Source: Bacteroidota bacterium | Lineage (GTDB): Bacteria > Bacteroidota > Ignavibacteria > Tepidaquicellales > Tepidaquicellaceae | Length of the DNA stretch: 40,308 nt | Assembly (NCBI GenBank): GCA_018266875.1 | Contig: JAFDZR010000011.1 | Location: forward strand, 28,379-68,686 | Reading direction: 5' to 3' | Shown: positions 16,385 through 24,568 of the stretch, in pieces | Layout of the letters: every line of letters begins with the position of its first letter | Position numbering within the stretch: position 1 is the first letter of the stretch | The notes under the pieces: model-generated | The model's input: the letters and a program-made list of their open reading frames with translations, nothing else | The model's database searches: none | What the model was told of the DNA's origin: nothing | Position numbers and translations under genes: made by a program

Positions 16385-16573
16385 TAATTTTCCTTTCGTA
16401 AAAAAAAATTTAGCATTAATTTAGAATCAAATTAGTATTTTGATTTAAAACAATCAAGTATATATTAACTCGTTTTGGTATTATTGAGGAGTTTTTGTGG
16501 TTTTTCAATGAGTATTGCCGCCTGAGGAACAGTAAGCAACAGGATTTTTAAAATTTCATATTGATCAATTATT
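16385..16573. other. Divergent intergenic region
   Basis: AT-rich region of 189 bases between two divergently transcribed genes, so it must carry promoters for both. I could not find an exact TAnnTTTG -7 box on either strand; TATTTTG (near 16437) is one base short of it. Confidence 0.4.
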
Positions 16574-18346
16574 ATGTCAAATACGCTGCCTGAAATGTTT
16601 TTTGATTATGTCAGAAAATTTGATCCTGAGAAGGAAATTTTCTTTACAAAGCTTGATGATGATTACATTCCCTTTTCCCTGAATGAATTTGTCAAAGATG
16701 TATATAAGGTAATTAATTACTTCAGGGCAAACGGAATAAATAAAGGCGACAGGATATCAATAATTTCCGAAAACCGGAAGGAATGGGCTGTTGTGGATTT
16801 CGCCTGTATTTTTATGAATATTATCTCCGTTCCGGTTTACACATCACTGTCCGCCGAACAAACCGAATATATCCTCAGAGACAGTTCGGCAAAGGTCTGT
16901 TTTGTATCCGGCAGTTTCCTGCTTGAAAAAGTTTTGTCCCGAATTGAAGATCTGCCTGAACTAAAGAACATGGTCGTATTCAATGATATCAATCCGGATA
17001 ATTACAATAGAAATATTAAATTGTTTTCAGATATTATAGATTCAGGAATAAATAATTCTTTTAAAGAAATAATTGATTCATTGGATGTATTGTCTTCACA
17101 TATCAAAAACAGGGATCTTGTAACAATCATCTATACATCCGGCACCACCGGCAATCCCAAAGGCGTTATGCTATCCCATAAAAACCTCAGCAGTAATCTG
17201 CTTGCCTGCAGGAAAGTCCTTACAATCAATGAATCGGACAGGTTCCTTTCGTATCTCCCTTATTCTCACGCATACGAAAGACTGGCGGGCTATTATCTGG
17301 CATTTTTTTCCGGAGCGCAGATATATTTTGCACAGAGCATTGAAACACTATCAGTACAGATGAGGGAAGTCCGCCCGACAATAATCATTACAGTGCCGAG
17401 ACTGCTGGATAAATTGTATTCAAGAATAATGAAAAGTCCGGAAGATCTCAGCAGCGGCATTCAGAAAAAAATTTTTCTCGCGGCAATCAGCACTGCAAAG
17501 GACGGCAGCATTAGTAAAAAAAGTCTGAGATGGAAACTTGCGGATAAACTTGTATACAGGAAGATCCGTGAAAAAACAGGCGGGGCTCTGAGGTTTCTTG
17601 TTTCCGGCGGCGGAGCGCTGAATAAAAATATCGGCGAATTCTTTGAAAGGATCGGACTTACTGTACTGGAAGGATACGGTATGACCGAGACTTCACCCGT
17701 CATTTCGGTAAACAGTCCGGGCAGCAACAAATACGGCACGGTTGGAAAGCCGCTGCAGGGAGTTCAGCTGAGATTTACATCTGAAAATGAAATTACGGTT
17801 AAAGGAGATCTGGTGATGGAAGGTTATTACATGGATCCGGCTTCAACTTCCGAAACCATTAAAGACGGCTGGCTTTATACTGGGGACATAGGTGAGATGG
17901 ACAGTGACGGATTTCTGAAGATCACCGACAGAAAGAAATCTCTGTTTAAATCATCGGGAGGGAAATATGTTTCGCCGACACATATTGAAGAGATAGTTTC
18001 GCACATTGATTATATTGAGAATGTAATGGTAATAGGAAATGAAAGACTGTTTGTAACCGCGCTTATCGTTCCTGTAAAGAATGAATTAATTAAATTTGCG
18101 AAAGACAACGGTATAATTCATGATTCATTCCGTGAACTCGTTAGGGATAAGAATCTGATAAAGCTCATAAAGCGTGATATTGATTCCGCTCAGAGCGCAC
18201 TTTCAAATTATGAAAGGATAAGAAAGTTTATACTGACAGAAAGGTCTTTTGCAGTTGAAAGCGGCGAACTGACTCCGACAATGAAGATCAAAAGAGCATT
18301 TGTGGAAAAATTATACAAAGATGAGATCGATGAAATGTACAAATGA
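16574..18346 (+). CDS. Long-chain fatty acid-CoA ligase (AMP-forming)
   Basis: A 590-residue ANL-superfamily adenylating enzyme of the FadD15/long-chain acyl-CoA synthetase group. Visible motifs are the P-loop-like IIYTSGTTGNPKGVMLSHKN (about 188-207), YLPYSHAYERLAGYY, the A5 motif EGYGMTETSPV, the hinge YTGDIGEMDSDGFLKITDRK, and the C-terminal TPTMKIKR containing the adenylation lysine. The reaction makes acyl-AMP and then acyl-CoA from a free fatty acid, feeding lipid synthesis or beta-oxidation. Length is normal. It is a single plus-strand gene, convergent with the polyprenyl synthase gene (20 bases apart). Confidence 0.93.
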   Translation: MSNTLPEMFFDYVRKFDPEKEIFFTKLDDDYIPFSLNEFVKDVYKVINYFRANGINKGDRISIISENRKEWAVVDFACIFMNIISVPVYTSLSAEQTEYILRDSSAKVCFVSGSFLLEKVLSRIEDLPELKNMVVFNDINPDNYNRNIKLFSDIIDSGINNSFKEIIDSLDVLSSHIKNRDLVTIIYTSGTTGNPKGVMLSHKNLSSNLLACRKVLTINESDRFLSYLPYSHAYERLAGYYLAFFSGAQIYFAQSIETLSVQMREVRPTIIITVPRLLDKLYSRIMKSPEDLSSGIQKKIFLAAISTAKDGSISKKSLRWKLADKLVYRKIREKTGGALRFLVSGGGALNKNIGEFFERIGLTVLEGYGMTETSPVISVNSPGSNKYGTVGKPLQGVQLRFTSENEITVKGDLVMEGYYMDPASTSETIKDGWLYTGDIGEMDSDGFLKITDRKKSLFKSSGGKYVSPTHIEEIVSHIDYIENVMVIGNERLFVTALIVPVKNELIKFAKDNGIIHDSFRELVRDKNLIKLIKRDIDSAQSALSNYERIRKFILTERSFAVESGELTPTMKIKRAFVEKLYKDEIDEMYK

Positions 18347-18366
18347 AAATCTGTAACGCGGGATAT

Positions 18367-19335
18367 TCAGAACTCCCTGCCGCTTACAAAAACTGCAAAA
18401 TCCGACAGAGAATTTTTCGCTTCGGAGTCCGTGAATGAACTTAGAGCTTCAGAAGCTTTTTGGGAATGTTCAAGAGCTTTTGAAATAGTATAATCAACTC
18501 CGCCGTATTCCATTACAAAATCATAGACTTTAACGAACTTCTTATCTGAATCGCTTTTGATCAGTTTCATTATTTCATTTGATTTTTTTGATGGCGCTTT
18601 TTTAAGCGAGTATATCAGCGGGAGCGTGAATTTCTTTTCCTTGAGATCGTTTCCCGTTGACTTACCCAGAAGTTTTTTCCTGCCGGTATAATCAAGGACA
18701 TCATCTGTAAGCTGAAAGGAAATCCCGATATTTTCCCCGTAAATTCCGAGTCTGATAACATCCTCTTTATTCTCTGCAGTACTGAGAGCTCCCAGTTTGC
18801 AGCAGGTTTTTATCAGAGAGGCGGTTTTGTCAGAGATAATTTTAAAATAAGTTTCTTCAGTCGCATCAAAATTCCTGGCTTTCTGGATCTGGAGAAGTTC
18901 TCCTTCACTCATGCTCTTCACAGCTTCCGAAGTAAGTTTAAGAAATTCAAATTCATTATTGTCAATTGCAGTCAGCAGTCCTTTGGAAAGGAGATAATCT
19001 CCGATAAGCACAGACACTTTATTTTTCCATTTTGCATTAATTGAAGCGATGCCTCTTCTTGTCTTTGCATCATCCACAACATCATCATGTATGAGAGTCG
19101 CGGTATGAAGGAGTTCAACCAGATTAGCAGCGATGAATGATCTTTCATTAATCTCACCGCAGAGCTTTGCAGAAAGAAGAACAAGCACCGGCCTTATCTT
19201 CTTTCCTTTCTGCCTTAAAATATATTTCGTGATAAGATCAATTAACGCTACTTTGGATTTCAGAGATGAAGAGAACTTTTTGTCAAAGACTTCAAGTTCT
19301 TTTTCGATCGGTTTTGATATGGTCTTAAGATTCAA
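18367..19335 (-). CDS. Trans-polyprenyl diphosphate synthase
   Basis: A 322-residue isoprenyl chain-elongating enzyme. Both aspartate-rich motifs are present: FARM HDDVVDDAKTRRG (DDxxD at 84-88) and SARM QLTDDVLDYTG (near residue 215), with GKKIRPVL binding the diphosphate. The size and the pattern before FARM (LLHTATLI, small residues) fit the long-chain group (hepta-/octaprenyl, quinone side chain) rather than a short-chain farnesyl synthase, but chain length cannot be fixed by eye. It is the last gene of the glgA-glyA-tatC minus-strand run, 17 bases after tatC. Confidence 0.92.
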   Translation of the reverse strand: MNLKTISKPIEKELEVFDKKFSSSLKSKVALIDLITKYILRQKGKKIRPVLVLLSAKLCGEINERSFIAANLVELLHTATLIHDDVVDDAKTRRGIASINAKWKNKVSVLIGDYLLSKGLLTAIDNNEFEFLKLTSEAVKSMSEGELLQIQKARNFDATEETYFKIISDKTASLIKTCCKLGALSTAENKEDVIRLGIYGENIGISFQLTDDVLDYTGRKKLLGKSTGNDLKEKKFTLPLIYSLKKAPSKKSNEIMKLIKSDSDKKFVKVYDFVMEYGGVDYTISKALEHSQKASEALSSFTDSEAKNSLSDFAVFVSGREF

Positions 19336-19352
19336 TTATAAATTTATTTTGT

Positions 19353-20150
19353 TTATGCCGAATTTACTTCAGCAGGTTCTTCGGTTTTTTTCTTCTGAGA
19401 AAATTTGCAGATAATTATACTTATTTCATATAGAATAAATAAAGGCGCTGCAAGCAGAAGCTGACTTGTAACATCCGGACTTGGCGTCAGGATTCCGGCA
19501 GCCAGCAAAATAAGAACAATTGCGTGTTTCCTGTATTTTCTCATGAACTGGGGTTTAAGGATCCCGATCTTTGACAGAAAAAAAGATATCATCGGAAGTT
19601 CAAACACGAGTCCTGCTGCAAGAATTGTTGAAATTATAAAACTGAAATATTCATCTATTGCAATTATGTTGTCGATTATGCTTGAACCGAATGAAGCGAA
19701 AAATTCAAGCGCAGTAGGAAGCAGGACAAAATAAGCAAACAGATTGCCGGCAAGAAAACATATACTTGAAAATATAACAATACTTTTTATGTATCTGCTC
19801 TCGCCCGGTTTCAAAGCCGGTTCAATGAATTTCCAGAACTGATATATCAGATTCGGAATGCTGAGAATTATACCTCCGAAGATGATCACTTCCATGTATA
19901 AAGTAAACTGTCCGAACGGCTTTATGTTCTGTAATTTCAGCGGCGGAACTGTCTTTGTTGCGGGAAGCAGAAGTACATTATCCATTATCCAGCTTATGAA
20001 AATTCCCACAATGATCGAAGCAACTAAAACACCAATCGCTGACTTGATTATTCTCCATCTTAATTCTTCCAGATGTTCAAGGAATGTCATTTCATCCGGA
20101 CTTTTTCCGTTGTCCGTATTTTCCTGATCATTATGCGGATCCGTGATCAT
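19353..20150 (-). CDS. tatC: Sec-independent protein translocase TatC
   Basis: A 265-residue TatC: cytoplasmic N-terminus with the conserved MTFLEHLEELRWRIIKS, six hydrophobic segments, and the loop FWKFIEPALKPGE (the conserved F..P.L...E pattern) plus FELPMISFFLSKIGI and the ILAAGILTPSPDVTSQ signature of the last helices. It forms the twin-arginine signal-peptide receptor in the inner membrane. TatA/TatB are not encoded in this window. It lies 14 bases after glyA and 17 before the polyprenyl synthase gene, in one apparent transcription unit. The C-terminal tail is Lys/Glu-rich and cytoplasmic. Confidence 0.95.
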   Translation of the reverse strand: MITDPHNDQENTDNGKSPDEMTFLEHLEELRWRIIKSAIGVLVASIIVGIFISWIMDNVLLLPATKTVPPLKLQNIKPFGQFTLYMEVIIFGGIILSIPNLIYQFWKFIEPALKPGESRYIKSIVIFSSICFLAGNLFAYFVLLPTALEFFASFGSSIIDNIIAIDEYFSFIISTILAAGLVFELPMISFFLSKIGILKPQFMRKYRKHAIVLILLAAGILTPSPDVTSQLLLAAPLFILYEISIIICKFSQKKKTEEPAEVNSA

Positions 20151-20164
20151 ATCATTCCTTCAGG

Positions 20165-21478
20165 TTAACCTATGTTAATGTCATCGTACAATTTAAACCC
20201 GGAAGTCAGGTTTTTGACTTCTTCAGATATCTCTTTCATCACATTTTCATTTTTAGGATCGGAAATAACCTTATCGATCATGACAGCGATATTTTCCATT
20301 TCGCTTTCCTTCATTCCTCTTGTGGTAAGAGCGGGGGTGCCTAATCTTATGCCGCTGGTAACAAGCGGACTTTTATCATCAAACGGAACTGAATTTTTAT
20401 TGCAGGTAATTCCAACCAGATCAAGCGCTTCCTGAGCAGCTTTTCCGGAAATATTTTTATTCCTCAGGTCCACAAGCATCAGATGATTGTCAGTTCCACC
20501 TGATATTACTTTATAGTCCAGAGAAATTAGTTTCTCTGCAAACGCCTGGGCATTCTTAATAACCTGTTTGCAGTAAACGAGAAAATCATCTTCGAGTGCT
20601 TCTTTAAATGCAACCGCTTTGGCAGCGATTACATGCATAAGCGGTCCGCCCTGTATTCCGGGCATTACCATAGAATCAATAAGCTCGCTCATCATTTTTA
20701 TTCTTCCGGATTTCGGAGCTACTTTTCCGAAAGGATTTTCAAAATCTTTTCCGATCAGGATCATTCCTCCTCTGGGACCTCTGAGGGTCTTGTGTGTCGT
20801 GGTTGTTACAACGTGACAGTGAGGCACGGGATCATTCAGAAGTTTTTTCGATATGAGTCCGGCAGGATGAGCTATGTCTGCCAGGAGGAACGCATTTATC
20901 TTATCAGCGATCTCCCTGAATTTTTTATAATCAATATTCCTTGAGTAAGCGCTTGCTCCGACAGTGATCATCTTTGGCTTTTCTTTAAGAGCAACCTGCT
21001 CGATAAGATCATAATCCAGAAGCTCTGTATCGGGATTTATTCCGTACTGTGTAAAATTATAAAGCTGACCTGAGAAATTCACAGGCGAGCCGTGAGTAAG
21101 ATGTCCTCCGTGTGAAAGATCCATTCCCATAACTTTATCGCCCGGCTTTACAAGCGTAAAATATACAGCCATGTTTGCCTGACTTCCTGAATGCGGCTGA
21201 ACGTTTGCATACTCGGCTCCGAAAAGTTCCTTTGCCCTGTCACGCGCAAGATCTTCGGCAATGTCAACATATTCGCATCCGCCGTAATATCTTTTTCCCG
21301 GATATCCTTCTGCATATTTGTTTGTCAGAACGGATCCGGCCGCTTCAAGAACCGCTTTTGAAACAAAATTTTCCGAAGCTATGAGCTCAAGTTTTTCCGC
21401 CTGACGAAGAGTCTCTCTACTGATCGCATCAAAAATATCTTTGTCATAATCTTTAAGAGTGTGTCTTATGTTTTCCAT
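20165..21478 (-). CDS. glyA: Serine hydroxymethyltransferase
   Basis: A 437-residue PLP enzyme interconverting serine and glycine and charging tetrahydrofolate with one-carbon units. The N-terminal [33 protein letters not shown], and the active-site [19 protein letters not shown] with the Schiff-base lysine are all clear, as is [16 protein letters not shown]. Length is about normal for bacterial GlyA. It supplies one-carbon units that ultimately feed formyl-tetrahydrofolate, which the formyltransferase at 6579-7487 would use, although the two are not in one operon. It follows the outer-membrane protein gene by 37 bases. Confidence 0.97.
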   Translation of the reverse strand: MENIRHTLKDYDKDIFDAISRETLRQAEKLELIASENFVSKAVLEAAGSVLTNKYAEGYPGKRYYGGCEYVDIAEDLARDRAKELFGAEYANVQPHSGSQANMAVYFTLVKPGDKVMGMDLSHGGHLTHGSPVNFSGQLYNFTQYGINPDTELLDYDLIEQVALKEKPKMITVGASAYSRNIDYKKFREIADKINAFLLADIAHPAGLISKKLLNDPVPHCHVVTTTTHKTLRGPRGGMILIGKDFENPFGKVAPKSGRIKMMSELIDSMVMPGIQGGPLMHVIAAKAVAFKEALEDDFLVYCKQVIKNAQAFAEKLISLDYKVISGGTDNHLMLVDLRNKNISGKAAQEALDLVGITCNKNSVPFDDKSPLVTSGIRLGTPALTTRGMKESEMENIAVMIDKVISDPKNENVMKEISEEVKNLTSGFKLYDDINIG

Positions 21479-21515
21479 TTCAGAATATTTTTATTTCTAT
21501 GTTAAAAATTTATTT

Positions 21516-22766
21516 CTATCTGTCCTCATCACTTGGTCTTATAAACCAGATCTCTCCGAAATTAACACCGGCGGTAAAGTTCAGGAATTCATCCTTTACA
21601 AGTCCGCTTTCCGTTTTCCCTCTGAATGAATAATTCACTCCGAAGTCCAGTGAATTAAATTTACTGATAGGGATATTTATCCCTCCTCTGAAACCGAGAG
21701 TATTTATACTTTCGCCGTTGAATTTGTAATATGAAGTTTCATAAAATGTACCGAGTCTGTATGTATTCTTTCCCCAGAAACTTGTATTCGTATTGCTCGG
21801 CAGAAACTCGACTCCAAGTCCGCCCCTGTAGGATTTCTGATATCCTTCCCGCGGCAGTCCGTATTCCCTGTAATTGCTCCAGTCCTGATACAGCATATCA
21901 GCGCTTACGACAATTTTATTATTGAACACATTTGTCAATCCGAATCCGTATGTATTTGGGATCTCTATCTGACCATCCTTGATGCTGACTGTATCTGTAG
22001 AAATTGAAGTCGTGTAAATCCCTTCTTTGGATGCATTAAGATTAAGCCCGGACTGAAATACAAATCCAAGTGTCAGGCCTCTGAGTCTTATCACTTTAAA
22101 GATCTTACCGAGTTCAAAAATTACTCCGCCTTTTAAAAATGATTTCTGAAAATCTGTCTGATTTTTTATTCTTGAATCATTGTAATTGGCATTTGTAAAA
22201 TCTATAAAATTATCGTTCTTTATTTCACCGAAAGAATAATTATATTCCAGCCCGACATTGATCTCCCTCATTATACTGTAAGCCATACCAATATTGATCC
22301 TTGATAATCCGCCGACACCTGAATAAGACTGGGCATAGTTCTGTCCTCCGACGGTTCCGTTAAGCTTTACATTGTAATCAACTTTACTGTACGGATTAAA
22401 TCCGAGTGTCATCACCCATCCTCTTCCCTGGTCAAAGGGAATTCCAATGTTTATCCCGAGAAGGTTTCCGTTTGATACTTTGTTAACATCGGATGCGCTT
22501 GATGATTTAAGGAATCCGTAGTTAAAATTCATGTTGATAGTGGTTGCATTGAGTTTTGTAACAGCTGCAGGATTCAGATTATTTATATAATTGCCAAGCA
22601 ATGAAACGCCTGTTATTCCCATCCCGTAAGTCCGCTGACTCGTAAAATAATTTATATCGCCTATGCCGAAAATCGAATAAGGCGAACCGCCTGCAATTTC
22701 CTGCTGGGAGAATGAAGATCCCGCATTAAGAAGCAACAGTGTAAATATAATTAATGTTTTTTTCAT
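21516..22766 (-). CDS. Outer-membrane beta-barrel protein, FadL-like
   Basis: A 416-residue secreted protein with signal peptide (MKKTLIIFTLLLLNAGSSFS, then Q) and a long series of amphipathic strands with turn-rich Gly/Asn segments, e.g. GGSPYSIFGIGDINYF, RTYGMGITGVSLLGN and YINNLNPAA, which recall FadL/PorV-like barrels. The function is not recognised; Bacteroidota often encode such a barrel beside the DUF4270 lipoprotein. Its ATG overlaps the stop of that lipoprotein gene by 4 bases (ATGA-type), indicating coupled translation and probably a working pair in the outer membrane. The C-terminus (EIWFIRPSDEDR) is hydrophilic and does not end in an aromatic residue. Confidence 0.75.
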   Translation of the reverse strand: MKKTLIIFTLLLLNAGSSFSQQEIAGGSPYSIFGIGDINYFTSQRTYGMGITGVSLLGNYINNLNPAAVTKLNATTINMNFNYGFLKSSSASDVNKVSNGNLLGINIGIPFDQGRGWVMTLGFNPYSKVDYNVKLNGTVGGQNYAQSYSGVGGLSRINIGMAYSIMREINVGLEYNYSFGEIKNDNFIDFTNANYNDSRIKNQTDFQKSFLKGGVIFELGKIFKVIRLRGLTLGFVFQSGLNLNASKEGIYTTSISTDTVSIKDGQIEIPNTYGFGLTNVFNNKIVVSADMLYQDWSNYREYGLPREGYQKSYRGGLGVEFLPSNTNTSFWGKNTYRLGTFYETSYYKFNGESINTLGFRGGINIPISKFNSLDFGVNYSFRGKTESGLVKDEFLNFTAGVNFGEIWFIRPSDEDR

Positions 22767-23947
22767 TGACTCCTCGGTGTATAAGTGATTTTTAATCTCG
22801 GACGTTTCGTCGTATCTGCATATGAAGGCGAATAAAAAACAAAGTTATCTAAATTCTGAAGTTCAAATAAGTTCTTCATGGATATACCGAGATTCGGCAG
22901 ATTCCCTGAATTCCATCTTTGAAAGACCGGATTGAGACTTACTGAATACTTTATGCTGTCAAGCAGAAATGCATCAGTATAAAGACTGTCAGTCTTTAAA
23001 GAGCTGTCAAGTATTGTCCCTATCACTAATCTTTTATCAGTCTCGGCGGAAATGAATGAGAGTGAATTATCAAGTGTAAATTCCAGAGTAGCGTTGTTTA
23101 TGATAACATTCGGCGGCAGTTTAGTCAGATCAAATCTGAGCAGATTCCTGAAAGCGATCCCGTTCTGAAGCATAAACCTGTCCTGAGGGATAATGGAAAC
23201 AGGAGCGTCTGACAATGTTACATAATCGGATTTATTCAAAATCAGCGTATCCGTCTCGTTGTTCTTTGAATAAATAACGGTAACAAAAGGAACAAGATCC
23301 GTAGTATTGTTGAACGAATAGAATCCCTTTATCACAGAGGATGACATTTCCGGCTGAAGTAAGATACCGTAGTTCCTATTCGGATATGTTGAATCAGCCG
23401 CTGATTCAAGCCAGTCTCTGACAGTCTGATTATCAAGAGTGATATCAATAGATGAAGAATCATTGACTACTCCGTTATAATTTCCCAGAGAAGTACTTCC
23501 GAAATTTGAAGAATTAACTGAGTCATAGGTAATAGTAGTATAGTTCAGGTCATCCAGCACCCTGTATACATTGAACGAGGTCATGCCGGTTTTTTCCTTG
23601 AAATAATAATCAGCATATTTCAGGGTAAGCTTAGATGAAATTATTACAGCGCTGTCATAATCCGCACCGATTCCGGTAAATTTCAAAAGAGCTTTTGATT
23701 CATAATTTTTATACCTGCCGACGAGGATCTTCAGTGCGCCGAAATTATTGATGAATTTTTTGTAATTCTCATTTGAAATATTCATTGTGTCTGTTTCGGA
23801 ATCAAGATATCGGACGCTTGAAGTATCGATCACGGGAAGAAATCCCTGACCTACATCATTCGGATTATTTTCACAGCTCTGAAAAACTGCGGAAAACGAG
23901 AGCAGTGCAGTTAATATTAAGATTGAATTTTTGATTTTGTATTTCAG
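22763..23947 (-). CDS. DUF4270-like lipoprotein, non-canonical start
   Basis: A beta-rich protein (e.g. FTGIGADYDSAVIISSKLTL; FNNTTDLVPFVTVIYSKNN; RLVIGTILDSS) closing with RPRLKITYTPRSQ, resembling the Bacteroidota DUF4270 family, whose genes commonly sit next to glgA as here. A GTG at 23833 would give 356 residues, but the frame is open upstream to a TGA within the HAD gene and reads KNSILILTALLSFSAV then FQSCENNPNDVGQGFLP, a lipoprotein signal peptide with lipobox FQSC. There is no ATG, GTG or TTG; candidates are CTG at 23945-23947 (used here), ATC at 23933-23935 or ATT at 23963-23965. The gene follows the HAD gene with little or no gap. Probable outer-membrane lipoprotein paired with the overlapping barrel gene. 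Confidence 0.75.
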   Translation of the reverse strand: MKYKIKNSILILTALLSFSAVFQSCENNPNDVGQGFLPVIDTSSVRYLDSETDTMNISNENYKKFINNFGALKILVGRYKNYESKALLKFTGIGADYDSAVIISSKLTLKYADYYFKEKTGMTSFNVYRVLDDLNYTTITYDSVNSSNFGSTSLGNYNGVVNDSSSIDITLDNQTVRDWLESAADSTYPNRNYGILLQPEMSSSVIKGFYSFNNTTDLVPFVTVIYSKNNETDTLILNKSDYVTLSDAPVSIIPQDRFMLQNGIAFRNLLRFDLTKLPPNVIINNATLEFTLDNSLSFISAETDKRLVIGTILDSSLKTDSLYTDAFLLDSIKYSVSLNPVFQRWNSGNLPNLGISMKNLFELQNLDNFVFYSPSYADTTKRPRLKITYTPRSQ

Positions 23948-23969
23948 GATATGGTTATATTTAATTTTT

Positions 23970-24551
23970 TTACTCAGTGTGATTTTCAGAATTCAGAATG
24001 TATTCGGAAGCTTCGAAAATATCTCCGGCAAAATAATCCGGCATTAAATTATTCTCAATACATTTCCCGTAATCATTTTTACCGTAACCGGTTTTTACGA
24101 GTATCTTTTTCAGACCGGCATTCTCTGCGCAGAGCATATCGTTGAAACTATCACCCACAAAAAATGATTCGTCAAGATTGATATCGTGATCTTCGGCGGC
24201 TTTTCTTATCATTCCGGTATTGGGTTTTCTCAGATCGCTGTCGGTCTTATATTTTTCAATGATACCGTCTTTGTGATACGGAGAATAATAAATGCTGTCT
24301 ATAAGTTCCGATTCATTTTCAGTCAGCATTTTTCTCAATTCAGAATGGATTGCGCTGAGATCATCTTCACTTAAATAACCTCTGGCAATTCCGGACTGAT
24401 TTGTAATGATGATATTTAGAAATCCGGATTTTTTTAAATTCCGAAGTGCTTTTATAGTTTCGGGAAACAGACTGATTTCTTCTTTTTTTTTCAGATAATT
24501 TACTTCTTCTATCAGAGTGCCGTCGCGGTCAAAGAATACTGCTTTGTTCAT
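23970..24551 (-). CDS. HAD-IIIA phosphatase, GmhB-like
   Basis: A 193-residue HAD-superfamily phosphatase. The DxDGT nucleophile motif is KAVFFDRDGTLIEE (Asp8, Asp10), motif II is IIITNQSGIARGYL, and the later SFFVGDSFNDMLCAENAG provides motif IV. This is the pattern of D-glycero-D-manno-heptose-1,7-bisphosphate 7-phosphatase or histidinol phosphatase. However, the zinc loop of E. coli GmhB (Cys92, His94, Cys107, Cys109) appears as YYSPYHKDG and DSDLRKP: all four ligands are replaced. The RKP arginine that follows is kept. It is located between glgA (17 bases upstream) and the DUF4270-like lipoprotein gene. A sugar-phosphate phosphatase is most likely. Confidence 0.8.
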   Translation of the reverse strand: MNKAVFFDRDGTLIEEVNYLKKKEEISLFPETIKALRNLKKSGFLNIIITNQSGIARGYLSEDDLSAIHSELRKMLTENESELIDSIYYSPYHKDGIIEKYKTDSDLRKPNTGMIRKAAEDHDINLDESFFVGDSFNDMLCAENAGLKKILVKTGYGKNDYGKCIENNLMPDYFAGDIFEASEYILNSENHTE

Positions 24552-24568
24552 ACATTGCTGTTCATCTT

